This document shows positions 5,466 through 11,387 of a stretch of DNA of 11,387 bases, piece by piece. This stretch comes from JBBRHF01 sp038223055 (lineage in GTDB: Bacteria > Actinomycetota > Actinomycetes > JACCUZ01): positions 1 to 11,387 of the forward strand of contig JBBRHF010000143.1 of NCBI GenBank assembly GCA_038223055.1, given 5' to 3'. The translations under genes and the position numbers were made by a program. Every line of letters starts with the position of its first letter. Within the stretch, counting starts at the first letter, position 1. Below the pieces are notes generated by a model. The model did not search any database, was not told the DNA's origin, and saw nothing but the letters and a program-made list of their open reading frames with translations.

Positions 5466-7298
5466 ATGTCCAGCACGCCGATCGCCGACCACGCGTTGCT
5501 CTCCGACCGCCATTCAAGCGCGCTCGTCACGACCGGCGGTTCGGTCGACTGGCTCGCCTTTCCGCGGTTCGACAGCCCTTCGGTGCTGGGCCGGCTGCTC
5601 GGCGATGAGGCCGGCCACTGGCAGGTCGCCCCGACGGGGGTGTTCACGAGCGGGCGCCGCTACCTGGACCGCACCCTCGTGCTCGAGACGACCTTCAGGA
5701 CCGACGGCGGCACTCTCGTGCTGACCGACGCGATGGCGATGGGGCCCGACAACGGCGGCCACCGCCTCGGCGTCGACGTGCCGCATTTGCTCGTGCGCAG
5801 ACTCTCGTGCACCGCGGGTGTGGTGGAGGTGGAGGTCGACTATCAGCCGCGCCCGGAGTACGGCCTGGTCGTGCCCCTGCTGGCCGTTGTCGACGGGGGA
5901 GTGACGGCGCGAGGTGGGGCCGAGTGGCTCGTGCTCACCGCGGACGGGCTGACCGTGGACGGCCCGCGCGCACACGGTCGACGAACGTTTCGTGCCGGTG
6001 AGGTCGTGCACCTCGGGCTGCACCGGAGCACGCTCGAGCAGACGCCGGCGCGGGTGTGGTCGCAGCACGAGTTGGCCGACGCGCTGGACCGCACGGTCGA
6101 CGCCTGGCGGTCGTGGTCGGCCCTGCATCAGGCCTACGACGGGCCGTGGGCGGACCTGGTGCACCACTCTGGCATCGTGTTGCAGGGCATGTCGTTCCAG
6201 CCGAGCGGCGCGATCGTCGCCGCCACCACGACCTCGCTGCCCGAGGGTGTCGGCGGGGAGCGCAACTGGGACTACCGCTACTCGTGGGTGCGCGACTCCA
6301 GCTTCACCATGGAGGCCCTCTGGGTCGCCGCGTGCCCCGACGAGGCGGACGACTTCTTCGCGTTCATGACGACGGCGGCCGCGTCGTCGGTCGGCCCGGG
6401 CCGCGGGCTGCAGATCATGTTCGGCGTCGGCGGGGAGCACGACCTGTCCGAGCGCGAGCTCGGTCACCTGCCGGGCTGGAGGAACAGCCGGCCGGTCCGG
6501 GTCGGCAACGACGCGTGGGACCAGCAGCAGATCGACGTCTACGGCGAGCTGCTCGGCGCCGCGCACCTGCTGGCCGACCAGCTGACCAACATCGACGACG
6601 ACACCAAACGGTTCCTGGTCGCGTGCGCCGACGCGGCGGCCACTCGCTGGGTGGAGAAGGACCAGGGCATCTGGGAGGTGCGTGGGGACCCGCAGCACTT
6701 CCTCTACTCCAAGGTCATGTGCTGGGTGGCGCTGGACCGCGCGCTCGCCCTGGCCGACCGCATCGACGCGGGCGACAAGGTCGATGCGTGGAAGACCACC
6801 CGCGACGAGATCTGGGAGACCGTCGTGCGCGACGGCTGGAGCGAGGAGGCGAACAGCTTCACGCAGTACGTCGGCAGCAGCGCGCTGGACGCGTCGAACC
6901 TGATGATGGCCATCGTCGGCTTCCTGCCCGCCGACGACCCGCGGATGCTCGCGACCATCGACGCGATCGACGAGCGGCTGACCGACGAGCGGGGCCTGGT
7001 CTACCGCTACCGCACCGAGGGCGGCGTCGACGGCCTGGCCGGCGAGGAGGGGACCTTCCTGCTGTGCACCTTCTGGCTGGCCCAGGCACTCGCGCTCTCG
7101 GGCCAGGTGGAGCGGGCCCGCGGGGTCTTCGAGCGGGCGCTCGCGTTCGTCAACGACGTCGGGCTGCTGGCCGAGGAGGTGGACCCCGAGACCGGCGAGC
7201 TGCTGGGCAACTTCCCGCAGGCGTTCAGCCACATCGGTTTGGTCAACGCCGCGTGGGCGATCTCGCAGGCGGAACTCCCCGCCGGGACCCGCGGGTGA
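5466..7298 (+). CDS. Glycoside hydrolase family 15 protein (glucoamylase/trehalase-like)
   Basis: The product has 610 residues, full length for bacterial GH15 enzymes. The start ATG follows GGGAG. The N-terminal beta-sandwich domain opens with the typical IADHALLSDRHSSALVTTGG then VDWLAFPRFDSPS (residues 6-38). The (alpha/alpha)6 catalytic domain carries GGERNWDYRYSWVRD (263-277), GNDAWDQQQIDVYGE, the acid-containing QGIWEVRG with Glu404, and the base-containing GEEGTFLLCTFWL with Glu527/528. No signal peptide is present, so it should be cytoplasmic. Characterised actinobacterial relatives hydrolyse trehalose or alpha-glucans by inversion; the substrate here cannot be read from sequence. All expected motifs are intact. 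It is divergent from the SRPBCC/TfoX genes and has its own promoter region. Confidence 0.92.
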   Translation: MSSTPIADHALLSDRHSSALVTTGGSVDWLAFPRFDSPSVLGRLLGDEAGHWQVAPTGVFTSGRRYLDRTLVLETTFRTDGGTLVLTDAMAMGPDNGGHRLGVDVPHLLVRRLSCTAGVVEVEVDYQPRPEYGLVVPLLAVVDGGVTARGGAEWLVLTADGLTVDGPRAHGRRTFRAGEVVHLGLHRSTLEQTPARVWSQHELADALDRTVDAWRSWSALHQAYDGPWADLVHHSGIVLQGMSFQPSGAIVAATTTSLPEGVGGERNWDYRYSWVRDSSFTMEALWVAACPDEADDFFAFMTTAAASSVGPGRGLQIMFGVGGEHDLSERELGHLPGWRNSRPVRVGNDAWDQQQIDVYGELLGAAHLLADQLTNIDDDTKRFLVACADAAATRWVEKDQGIWEVRGDPQHFLYSKVMCWVALDRALALADRIDAGDKVDAWKTTRDEIWETVVRDGWSEEANSFTQYVGSSALDASNLMMAIVGFLPADDPRMLATIDAIDERLTDERGLVYRYRTEGGVDGLAGEEGTFLLCTFWLAQALALSGQVERARGVFERALAFVNDVGLLAEEVDPETGELLGNFPQAFSHIGLVNAAWAISQAELPAGTRG

Positions 7299-7314
7299 GG
7301 GCGTTCCCGTGATC

Positions 7315-7345
7315 TTGTCGGCGTCGCAGCAGACGCCGCTAGTGT
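7315..7345 (+). promoter_or_regulatory. Candidate promoter of the anti-sigma operon
   Basis: TTGTCG (7315-7320) and TAGTGT (7340-7345) are 19 bases apart, slightly long, about 33 bases upstream of the ATG at 7378. A 7-bp inverted repeat fills the spacer. The heptamer GTCGCAG occurs twice, at 7323-7329 and 7344-7350, exactly 21 bases apart (two helical turns). The combination suggests regulated transcription, but each element alone is weak. Confidence 0.35.
7319..7338 (+). terminator. Hairpin downstream of GH15 (terminator or operator)
   Basis: CGGCGTC (7319-7325) and GACGCCG (7332-7338) form a perfect 7-bp stem with a 6-base loop, 20 bases after the GH15 stop. There is no T-run, as is usual for actinobacterial hairpin terminators. 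It also lies between possible -35 and -10 elements of the next gene, so it may instead be an operator. Confidence 0.35.
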
Positions 7346-7377
7346 CGCAGCCGTCCCCGATCGGAGGAGGGCCGCGG

Positions 7378-7486
7378 ATGTCTACCGAGCCGACCAGCCC
7401 GGACGTGACTGCACACCAGGACGCACCCAGCGCCACGGCGGCGCTCGCCATCAGCGCGGGGGCAGACCGGGCCACCGGCTCCGGGG
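7378..7486 (+). other. Reading frame with strong RBS ahead of the anti-sigma gene (leader peptide or N-terminal remnant)
   Basis: GGAGGAGG (7363-7370) with a 7-base spacer precedes ATG 7378, one of the strongest start signals in the window. The frame encodes MSTEPTSPDVTAHQDAPSAT then AALAISAGADRATGSG, a disordered-looking start, and then overlaps the anti-sigma gene in another frame to a stop at 7740. The overlapping part is Arg/Pro/Gly-rich and looks like a shadow. It could be the start of a gene whose body was deleted, an upstream peptide coupling translation to the anti-sigma ORF, or the true N-terminus of the anti-sigma protein after a frameshift. I cannot decide among these. Confidence 0.4.
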
Positions 7487-7774
7487 ATGACGATCACGTG
7501 TGCGGAGATGGTCGAGGTCGTCACCGACTATCTCGAGGGCCACGTCGACGAAGCGCTGCGCGAGGAGATCGTTGCGCACCTCGCGCTCTGCCCAGGGTGC
7601 CACCACTATCTCGAGCAGATGCGCCAGACGATCGGGGTCCTCGGCCACGTGCCGGTCGACTCTCTCAGCGGCCAGGTCCGCGAGGACCTGATGGCGGCGT
7701 TCCGCACCTTCCAGGCGCCGAGCGCCCCAGCGCGACGTAACGATTCGCGTCGCGCCGTGACGGAAAGGCCATGA
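7487..7774 (+). CDS. Anti-sigma factor, zinc-finger (zf-HC2) type, orphan
   Basis: The product has 95 residues. MTITCAEMVEVVTDYLEGHV then DEALREEIVAHLALCPGC shows the zinc-binding anti-sigma pattern: Cys5 and the His31-x3-Cys35-x2-Cys38 signature between two helices. A following helix (YLEQMRQTIGVLGHVPVDSL) and REDLMAAFRTF match small soluble members that lack a membrane anchor. Such proteins bind and hold an ECF sigma factor, often releasing it on thiol oxidation. No sigma gene is adjacent, which is unusual. The ATG at 7487 has only GGGG ahead of it, so translation may depend on the strong start at 7378 upstream. The stop overlaps the next start as ATGA, so the two genes should be coupled. 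Confidence 0.8.
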   Translation: MTITCAEMVEVVTDYLEGHVDEALREEIVAHLALCPGCHHYLEQMRQTIGVLGHVPVDSLSGQVREDLMAAFRTFQAPSAPARRNDSRRAVTERP

Positions 7775-8442
7775 GCGTGTTGCCGCCGATCGCCGACCTT
7801 GTCGCCACCCGCCGCTCGCTGCACCGCGTCGCGGAGCACGTTCTGGCAGCCGCTCTGAAGCGGGCGACGGGCCAGATCGCGCTGCGTGCGGCGGCGGGCG
7901 GGTTCGCGACGCCGGTGCTGCCGGACGGGTCGGTCCTGTCGGTGGACGGCGTGGACCTGGTCGTCACGGAGCACGACGACGTACGGCGCGAAAGGCTGTC
8001 CACCGTTGGCGCGGCGGCGAGGTTCGCGGGCACGGAGCCGGGCTTCCCCTGGACCAAGCAGGCGCCGGCGACACCCTTCGAGCTCGACGAGCCGTTGGTG
8101 CTGGACGAGTCCGCGGCGTCGCTGCTGGCGCAGTGGTTCGCGCTGGGCGACCGGGCGTTGCGCCGGCTGTCCGCGGAGATCGGCGGAGTGGAGGCGGCGC
8201 CGCAGTTGTTCCCGGAGCACTTCGACCTCGGCTGGTCGGCGGACGAGGTGAACTACGGATTCTCGCCGGGGGACGACGCGATCCCGCGGCCCTACGTGTA
8301 CGTCGGGCCGTGGTCCCCCCTTGCGCTGGACGAATTCTGGAACGCGCCTTTCGGCGCGTACCGGGAGATCGACGACGTCGCGGACGTCGAGCAGGCGCTT
8401 GCCTTCCTGCGCGAGGCGCGCGATCGGGTTCCGCACGGCTGA
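7771..8442 (+). CDS. Conserved actinobacterial protein of unknown function
   Basis: The product has 223 residues; its ATG overlaps the anti-sigma stop by four bases (ATGA), so it is probably expressed with that gene. There is no signal peptide, membrane helix or recognisable catalytic motif. Helical N-terminal part (MSVLPPIADLVATRRSLHRV and AEHVLAAALKRATGQIAL), then a beta-rich middle (PVLPDGSVLSVDGVDLVV), a helix around residues 113-140, and an aromatic C-terminal half with PEHFDLGWSADEVNYGFSPG, PYVYVGPW and DEFWNAPFGAY. The last motifs look like a conserved pocket. I believe close relatives are common in Actinobacteria as hypothetical proteins, but I cannot name a family. The codon pattern matches the neighbours and the ORF is intact. 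Confidence 0.8.
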   Translation: MSVLPPIADLVATRRSLHRVAEHVLAAALKRATGQIALRAAAGGFATPVLPDGSVLSVDGVDLVVTEHDDVRRERLSTVGAAARFAGTEPGFPWTKQAPATPFELDEPLVLDESAASLLAQWFALGDRALRRLSAEIGGVEAAPQLFPEHFDLGWSADEVNYGFSPGDDAIPRPYVYVGPWSPLALDEFWNAPFGAYREIDDVADVEQALAFLREARDRVPHG

Positions 8443-8470
8443 GCCGCAGCCCCGCGTCGGGATTGTCCGA

Positions 8471-8482
8471 CAGACTCCGGCC
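8471..8482 (+). promoter_or_regulatory. Possible -10 of a leaderless start for the HD-domain gene
   Basis: CAGACT (8471-8476) is followed by six bases and then the ATG at 8483, with no Shine-Dalgarno sequence. This matches the spacing of leaderless actinobacterial transcripts, in which the -10 box lies 6-8 bases upstream of an ATG that is also the transcription start. The same layout recurs at the cupin and methyltransferase starts. Confidence 0.3.
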
Positions 8483-8767
8483 ATGAGACTTCAGAACAAG
8501 TCGTGGCCGCAGACTGCCGCGGCCGTGGCTGCGCACGAGGTGGCGACGACCTACTACTCGCCTGCGCTGAAGAACCATTGCTCTGGCTCGTTCGTGTGGG
8601 CGGCGTCCTATGCGGCGTCCCACGACGTGTCCTGCGACGCCGAGCTGTTGTATGTCGCGGCGATGTTGCACGACGTGGGTTTGGTGAAGGAGTTCGACAG
8701 TCCCGAGGTGGCTTTCGAGGATGCCGGTGGCCACGTCGCCTGGGTGTTCGGCGCGGGTGCCGGGTGG
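8483..8767 (+). pseudogene. HD-domain (cyanamide-hydratase-like) metal hydrolase, 3'-truncated
   Basis: The first 94 or so codons are typical of the family: WPQTAAAVAAHEVATTYYSP, ALKNHCSGSFVW, then ELLYVAAMLHDVGLVKEFDS with the HD metal-binding pair, and AGGHVAWVFGAGAGW. Family members run to about 200 or more residues, with further helices and a final metal-binding Asp. Here the recognisable sequence stops at GAGW (about 8766) and passes directly into the 5' region of an SRPBCC gene in another frame; the HD frame stays open, as unrelated sequence, to 8971. The HD protein has lost about half its length and cannot form the full active site. A deletion fusing two neighbouring genes is the simplest explanation. 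Confidence 0.7.
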
Positions 8768-8786
8768 TGCCGAGGTGCTCGCGGCC

Positions 8787-9200
8787 ATGCCGCGCCCCCT
8801 GGACCTCGCGCACTCGCAGGAGAGGGTCTGGGGCGCCCTGACCACCCTCGACGGCATCACCGGCTGGTTCGGCAGCCACGCCGGCGGCGAGATGACGCCC
8901 GGCCACGACGTACACATGCGTTGGGAGCAGTACGACGACGGGAAGCAGACGCTCGCCATCAAGGTGGTTGACCCGATGTCGGTGTTCGCCTTCTGCTGGG
9001 GGATCAACGGCGCCCCCGAGGGCGACCCACGGCGGGTCGAGTTCCTGCTCGAGCCGACGGCTACCGGCACCCGGCTCGCCGTCACCGAGAGCGGCTTCGC
9101 CCAGGTGCCGGACGAGTGGCTGAAGTCGAGCTACGAGGGCAACATCGAGGGCTGGCGCTCCGAACTCGGCGACCTCGTGGCCTACCTCGATGCCGGCTGA
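8787..9200 (+). CDS. SRPBCC/START-like protein (AHSA1-type), possibly 5'-trimmed
   Basis: The product has 137 residues from ATG 8787; an in-frame GTG at 8775 is an alternative. The sequence LDLAHSQERVWGALTTLDGI then GWFGSHAGGEM, VHMRWEQYDDG, VFAFCWGI, RRVEFLLEPTATGTRLAVTE and a final amphipathic helix (GNIEGWRSELGDLVAYLDAG) is a normal AHSA1-type SRPBCC domain. Relatives usually carry a few more residues before the first strand (a V-R-V-E-L-P start), so the join with the HD remnant just upstream may have removed the original start. An AGGTG at 8773-8777 could serve as RBS. The end overlaps the start of the ArsR gene by 11 bases, a common operon pair. Confidence 0.75.
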   Translation: MPRPLDLAHSQERVWGALTTLDGITGWFGSHAGGEMTPGHDVHMRWEQYDDGKQTLAIKVVDPMSVFAFCWGINGAPEGDPRRVEFLLEPTATGTRLAVTESGFAQVPDEWLKSSYEGNIEGWRSELGDLVAYLDAG

Positions 9201-9535
9201 TCCCGAGGAGGTGTCGGCCAGCGTCTTCGCGGCGCTGGCCGACCCTAACCGCCGGGCGATCCTGGCATCGCTGGCCGAGCACGGACCGAGCACGGCGACC
9301 GATCTTTCCAAGCGGTTGTCGATCACCCGCCAGGGCATTCGCCAAGCACCTCGCGCTGCTCGCCGACGCCGGCCTGGTGACCGCCGACGCCGGCGCAGGG
9401 AGGCGGGTGCTCTACCGGCATCGGTCGCAGCCGATCAAGGTGGCGCAGTCCTACCTGGCCGCGCTCGCTGTCGACTGGGACGGCTCGCTCGACCGGTTGT
9501 CGGCGTTCCTGGGCGACCCTGACCCGCCAGGGTGA
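9190..9535 (+). pseudogene. ArsR-family transcriptional repressor with a one-base frameshift
   Basis: The start ATG 9190 overlaps the SRPBCC stop. Frame 1 gives VFAALADPNRRAILASLAEH then GPSTATDLSKRLSITRQGI, the first part of an ArsR winged helix. At 9340 one extra C follows ATT. Removing it restores AKHLALLADAGLVTADAGAG, then RRVLYRHRSQPIKVAQSYLA and a C-terminal helix to TGA 9533-9535, giving the expected total of about 114 residues. As read, the frame continues to 9522 with a meaningless tail after the recognition helix, so the repressor would lack its wing. ArsR proteins beside SRPBCC genes typically repress their own operon. A sequencing error is as likely as a real mutation. Confidence 0.75.
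9516..9533. terminator. Weak hairpin between convergent ArsR and alcohol dehydrogenase genes
   Basis: ACCCTG and CAGGGT form a 6-bp perfect stem with a 6-base loop across the end of the ArsR frame. The two genes converge with only 24 bases between their stops, so a shared terminator would be expected here. No T-run follows on either strand, so support is limited. Confidence 0.25.
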
Positions 9536-9559
9536 TGACGCTGCTGGCTCGCTACGGCC

Positions 9560-10573
9560 TCACCTCAGGTCGAAGACGATGCGGGCCTCCACGTTTCCCT
9601 TCTCGACGTCTTCGAAGCACTCGTTGACGCTTTCGAGTTTGCGGGTCTCGCGGATCACTCGGGTCCGGCCCTGGGCGTGGATCGCATAGACCTCGGCGAG
9701 GTCCTTGCGTGTCCCCACGATCGATCCCCGGATCGTGATGCCCTTCAGGACGGTCTCGAAGATGGGCAGCTGGACATGGTTGTCGGCCGGCATGGCGACG
9801 AAGACCAACGTGCCACCGCGGCGCAGCGCCTCAAATGCCTGCTCGAAGGCCTTCGGCGCGACTGCCACCGAGATGGCCGCGTGCGCGCCCCCCAGTTCCT
9901 GGATGACTGCCACCGGGTCCTGGGTCAGCGCGTTCACGACGTGGTCGGCGCCGAGCTCGGTCGCGATGGCGAGCTTCGCGTCGTTGATGTCCACCGCGAC
10001 CACGGTGGCGCCACTGAGCTTGGCGTATTGCAGCGCCAGGTGGCCGAGTCCCCCGATGCCGAACACCGCCACCAGGTGGCCCGGGCGCGCGCCCGCAAGC
10101 TTCACCGCCTTGTACGTCGTCACTCCCGCGCACGTCAGCACCGCAGCGTCGAGCGGGTCGATCTCGTCGGGGACCAGTGCGACGTACGCGGCGTTGGCCG
10201 TCGCATACTCGGCGTACGAGCCGTCGCGCCCGTAGCCTGTGTTGACCTGCTTCTCACACAGCGTCTCCCAGCCGTCGACGCAGAAGTGGCAGACCCCGCA
10301 CGCCTCACCGAGCCACGGCATGGCCACCCGGTCGCCTACTTTCGGCTCGGTCACGCCCTCCCCGACCTGCTCGACGATCCCCACACCCTCGTGACCGGGG
10401 ATGAACGGCGGAACCGGCTTGACCGGCCAGTCGCCGTGGGCGGCGTGAATGTCTGTGTGGCACACGCCCGAGGTCTCCACCTTGACGAGGACCTCGCCCG
10501 GGCCCGGCACGGGCTTGGGCACATCCTCGTAACTGAGCGGCTTGGTGAAATCGTGGACGACGGCTGCCTTCAT
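9560..10573 (-). CDS. adhP: Zinc-dependent alcohol dehydrogenase, AdhP type
   Basis: The product has 337 residues, the normal length for the AdhP class. The start ATG (10573-10571) has AGGAGG with a 4-base spacer; a longer in-frame opening upstream has no such site. The N-terminal GroES-like domain holds the catalytic zinc ligands Cys38 (GVCHTD), His61 with Glu62 (GHEGVG) and Cys148 (LTCAGVTTYK). The structural zinc is held by Cys92, Cys95, Cys98 and Cys106 (ACGVCHFCVDGWETLC). The Rossmann domain has GIGGLG (172-177) and Asp195 at the end of the second strand (VVAVDIN), which favours NAD+ over NADP+. It should interconvert primary alcohols and aldehydes in the cytoplasm. The gene stands alone, convergent with the ArsR gene and divergent from the cupin gene. 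All key residues are present. Confidence 0.93.
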   Translation of the reverse strand: MKAAVVHDFTKPLSYEDVPKPVPGPGEVLVKVETSGVCHTDIHAAHGDWPVKPVPPFIPGHEGVGIVEQVGEGVTEPKVGDRVAMPWLGEACGVCHFCVDGWETLCEKQVNTGYGRDGSYAEYATANAAYVALVPDEIDPLDAAVLTCAGVTTYKAVKLAGARPGHLVAVFGIGGLGHLALQYAKLSGATVVAVDINDAKLAIATELGADHVVNALTQDPVAVIQELGGAHAAISVAVAPKAFEQAFEALRRGGTLVFVAMPADNHVQLPIFETVLKGITIRGSIVGTRKDLAEVYAIHAQGRTRVIRETRKLESVNECFEDVEKGNVEARIVFDLR

Positions 10574-10769
10574 GTGGCCTCCTGGGCCGGGGTTGCCGAC
10601 CCGCGCTGGCACGGTCCCCGTGAGGGATCCCCTCGGGTGTCCGACGGGATTCGGCCAGTGTGTCACGAAATGGTACATAACGGACTTATTCTTCACGACT
10701 GGTTGAGACCAGGCGCCGGGAGGCTTCGCCCCCTTCCGGGTTGCGTCGCACTGCGGCAGGCTGTCGGTC
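10574..10769. promoter_or_regulatory. Divergent intergenic region (alcohol dehydrogenase / cupin)
   Basis: This 196-bp gap contains the only marked AT-rich island in this half of the window (about 10660-10700, including acgaaatggtacataacgg and ttattcttcacg), the likely site of the alcohol dehydrogenase promoter. Leftward, TACCAT there is a possible -10. A small hairpin GAGGG-ATC-CCCTC lies at 10622-10634, in what would be the alcohol dehydrogenase leader. On the cupin side CAGGCT (10757-10762) sits 7 bases before the ATG at 10770, in a leaderless layout. No gene is seen in the gap. Confidence 0.4.
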
Positions 10770-11168
10770 ATGGCGCGCGCTGTCGATCTGGATCAGGTGC
10801 TGTCGACCTTTGACGAGCCCTTCGTCCCCCGCACCGTTGCCGTGCTCAACGACTACGACGTCCGGGTGGTGAAGGCCCAGGGTGAGTTCACTGGGCACAG
10901 CCACCCCGACACCGACGAGCTCTTTCTCGTCCTTCGCGGCTCGCTGGTCATCCGGCTGGGCTCCGGGGACGTCGTCCTCGGTCCCGGCCAGCTGTACGTC
11001 GTGCCGCGCGGCGTCCCCCACCAGCCCGTCTCGGTGGAGGGCGCGGAGGTCGACCTCATTGAGCCGAGCGTGACCGTGAACACCGGGGACACACCCAGCG
11101 AGCTCACGGCGCCGCGTCGCGTCGTCTCGCCGTCGTCTAGCGGTCTGGGCCTGCGCCCCGGCGACTAG
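10770..11168 (+). CDS. Single-domain cupin protein
   Basis: The product has 132 residues. Both cupin motifs are present: motif 1 as GHSHPDTDELFLVLRG (42-57, with His43, His45 and Asp49/Glu50 as metal ligands) and motif 2 as GPGQLYVVPRGVPHQPV (71-87, with His84). The N-terminal segment (VDLDQVLSTFDEPFVPRTVA) and the PSVTVNTGD segment after the barrel are typical of small actinobacterial cupins of the cupin_2 type. Function ranges from isomerase to dioxygenase to ligand sensor and cannot be deduced here. No Shine-Dalgarno is evident. The stop is 10 bases before the next gene, so the two may be co-transcribed, although the next gene also has its own promoter-like sequence. Confidence 0.88.
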   Translation: MARAVDLDQVLSTFDEPFVPRTVAVLNDYDVRVVKAQGEFTGHSHPDTDELFLVLRGSLVIRLGSGDVVLGPGQLYVVPRGVPHQPVSVEGAEVDLIEPSVTVNTGDTPSELTAPRRVVSPSSSGLGLRPGD

Positions 11169-11178
11169 CGTGGTCGCC
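11166..11178 (+). promoter_or_regulatory. Putative leaderless promoter -10 of the methyltransferase gene
   Basis: TAGCGT (11166-11171, TAnnnT) is separated by 7 bases from the ATG at 11179, and there is no Shine-Dalgarno. This is the geometry of an actinobacterial leaderless transcript, whose first base would be the A of the ATG. It overlaps the stop codon region of the cupin gene. Confidence 0.4.
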
Positions 11179-11387
11179 ATGAGCGTTCCTACCCGCTGGG
11201 TCACCGACACCGGCGACGGCCACTCGCAGTGGTACATCGAGCGGTTCCGCAGGATGGCCGCGGAGGGCGTCGACCTTGGCGGTGAGGCCCGGCTGATGGA
11301 CGCGATGACGCCGCCCGGCTCCCGCATCCTCGACGCCGGCTGTGGTCCCGGCCGCGTTGGATCGGTGCTGCACCGCCGGGGCCATCA
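11179..11387 (+). CDS. Class I SAM-dependent methyltransferase, N-terminal part (partial at window edge)
   Basis: 69 codons are visible. After MSVPTRWVTDTGDGHSQWYI and ERFRRMAAEGVDLGGEARLM comes DAMTPPGSRILDAGCGPGRV, containing motif I (LDAGCGPGRVG), the glycine-rich SAM-binding loop of class I methyltransferases. The preceding region with H-S-QWYxxRFRxMAxxG-DL-GEARLxD is common in actinobacterial methyltransferases annotated only at the superfamily level. The substrate cannot be told. The C-terminal two thirds lie beyond the window. Confidence 0.85.
   Translation, partial: MSVPTRWVTDTGDGHSQWYIERFRRMAAEGVDLGGEARLMDAMTPPGSRILDAGCGPGRVGSVLHRRGH

Noticed and set aside
5514..7475. 653-codon frame opposite the GH15 gene
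   Set aside because: It is a complement-strand shadow: Arg/Val/His/Gln-rich, with no family resemblance, while the + strand has all GH15 motifs.
8321..8482. Upstream extension of the HD-domain frame into the preceding gene
   Set aside because: The extension is an overlapping shadow of the conserved gene ending at 8442; MRLQNKSWPQT at 8483 is the family-typical N-terminus.
10574..10771. Longer N-terminus for the alcohol dehydrogenase
   Set aside because: The extra residues are not family-like, and the ATG at 10573 has a perfect AGGAGG and the canonical MKAAVV start.
9677..10813. 378-codon + strand frame opposite the alcohol dehydrogenase gene
   Set aside because: It mirrors the codons of an intact AdhP-type gene and shows no domain of its own.

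Overview
The window comes from a high-GC actinobacterium. The support is very GC-rich DNA with strong G/C bias at third codon positions, a class F sortase (a class confined to Actinobacteria), an actinobacterial GH15 glycosidase and several apparently leaderless starts. A member of the Propionibacteriales (Nocardioides-like) would fit, but that placement is inference. I see no rRNA, tRNA or CRISPR array. No complete mobile element is present, only a 239-bp internally deleted insertion-sequence derivative.

Layout. 1-104 (-): start of an antitoxin/excisionase-like gene that runs off the left edge. 240-332 (+): a 30-codon Gly/Ser/Cys ORF with a good ribosome binding site. 390-628: a MITE-like remnant of an IS982-type element with 22-bp terminal inverted repeats; its right end supplies the stop codon of a decayed MFS transporter gene (625-1588, -). 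1611-1951 (+): remnant of a RibD/dihydrofolate-reductase-like gene, head-to-head with the MFS remnant. 2024-3645 (-): a secreted calcium-loop protein with a C-terminal membrane anchor, coupled by a TGATG overlap to a class F sortase. 3866-4228 (-): broken remnants (C-terminus of an FAD oxidoreductase; a membrane-protein piece). 4297-5185 (-): TfoX-like and SRPBCC genes, followed by an SRPBCC stub at 5219-5374. 5466-7298 (+): GH15 glycosidase. 7378-8442 (+): a short reading frame of unclear status, an anti-sigma zinc-finger protein and a coupled conserved gene of unknown function. 8483-9535 (+): truncated HD-domain gene, SRPBCC gene and an ArsR repressor gene with a one-base frameshift. 9560-10573 (-): zinc alcohol dehydrogenase. 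10770-11168 (+): cupin. 11179 to the edge (+): methyltransferase start.

Intact functional units are the sortase with its probable substrate (cell envelope), the GH15 enzyme (alpha-glucan/trehalose metabolism), the alcohol dehydrogenase, and the anti-sigma factor with its coupled partner. The ArsR and SRPBCC genes at 8787-9535 have the layout of the common regulator/START-domain pair. The striking feature is how many of the other genes carry internal or terminal deletions of tens to hundreds of bases. This is either a gene-decay zone or an assembly artefact, and read mapping would decide. The best candidates for something little described are the 30-residue Cys/Gly peptide, the sortase/calcium-loop pair with a non-canonical sorting signal, and the orphan anti-sigma factor with its coupled unknown protein.
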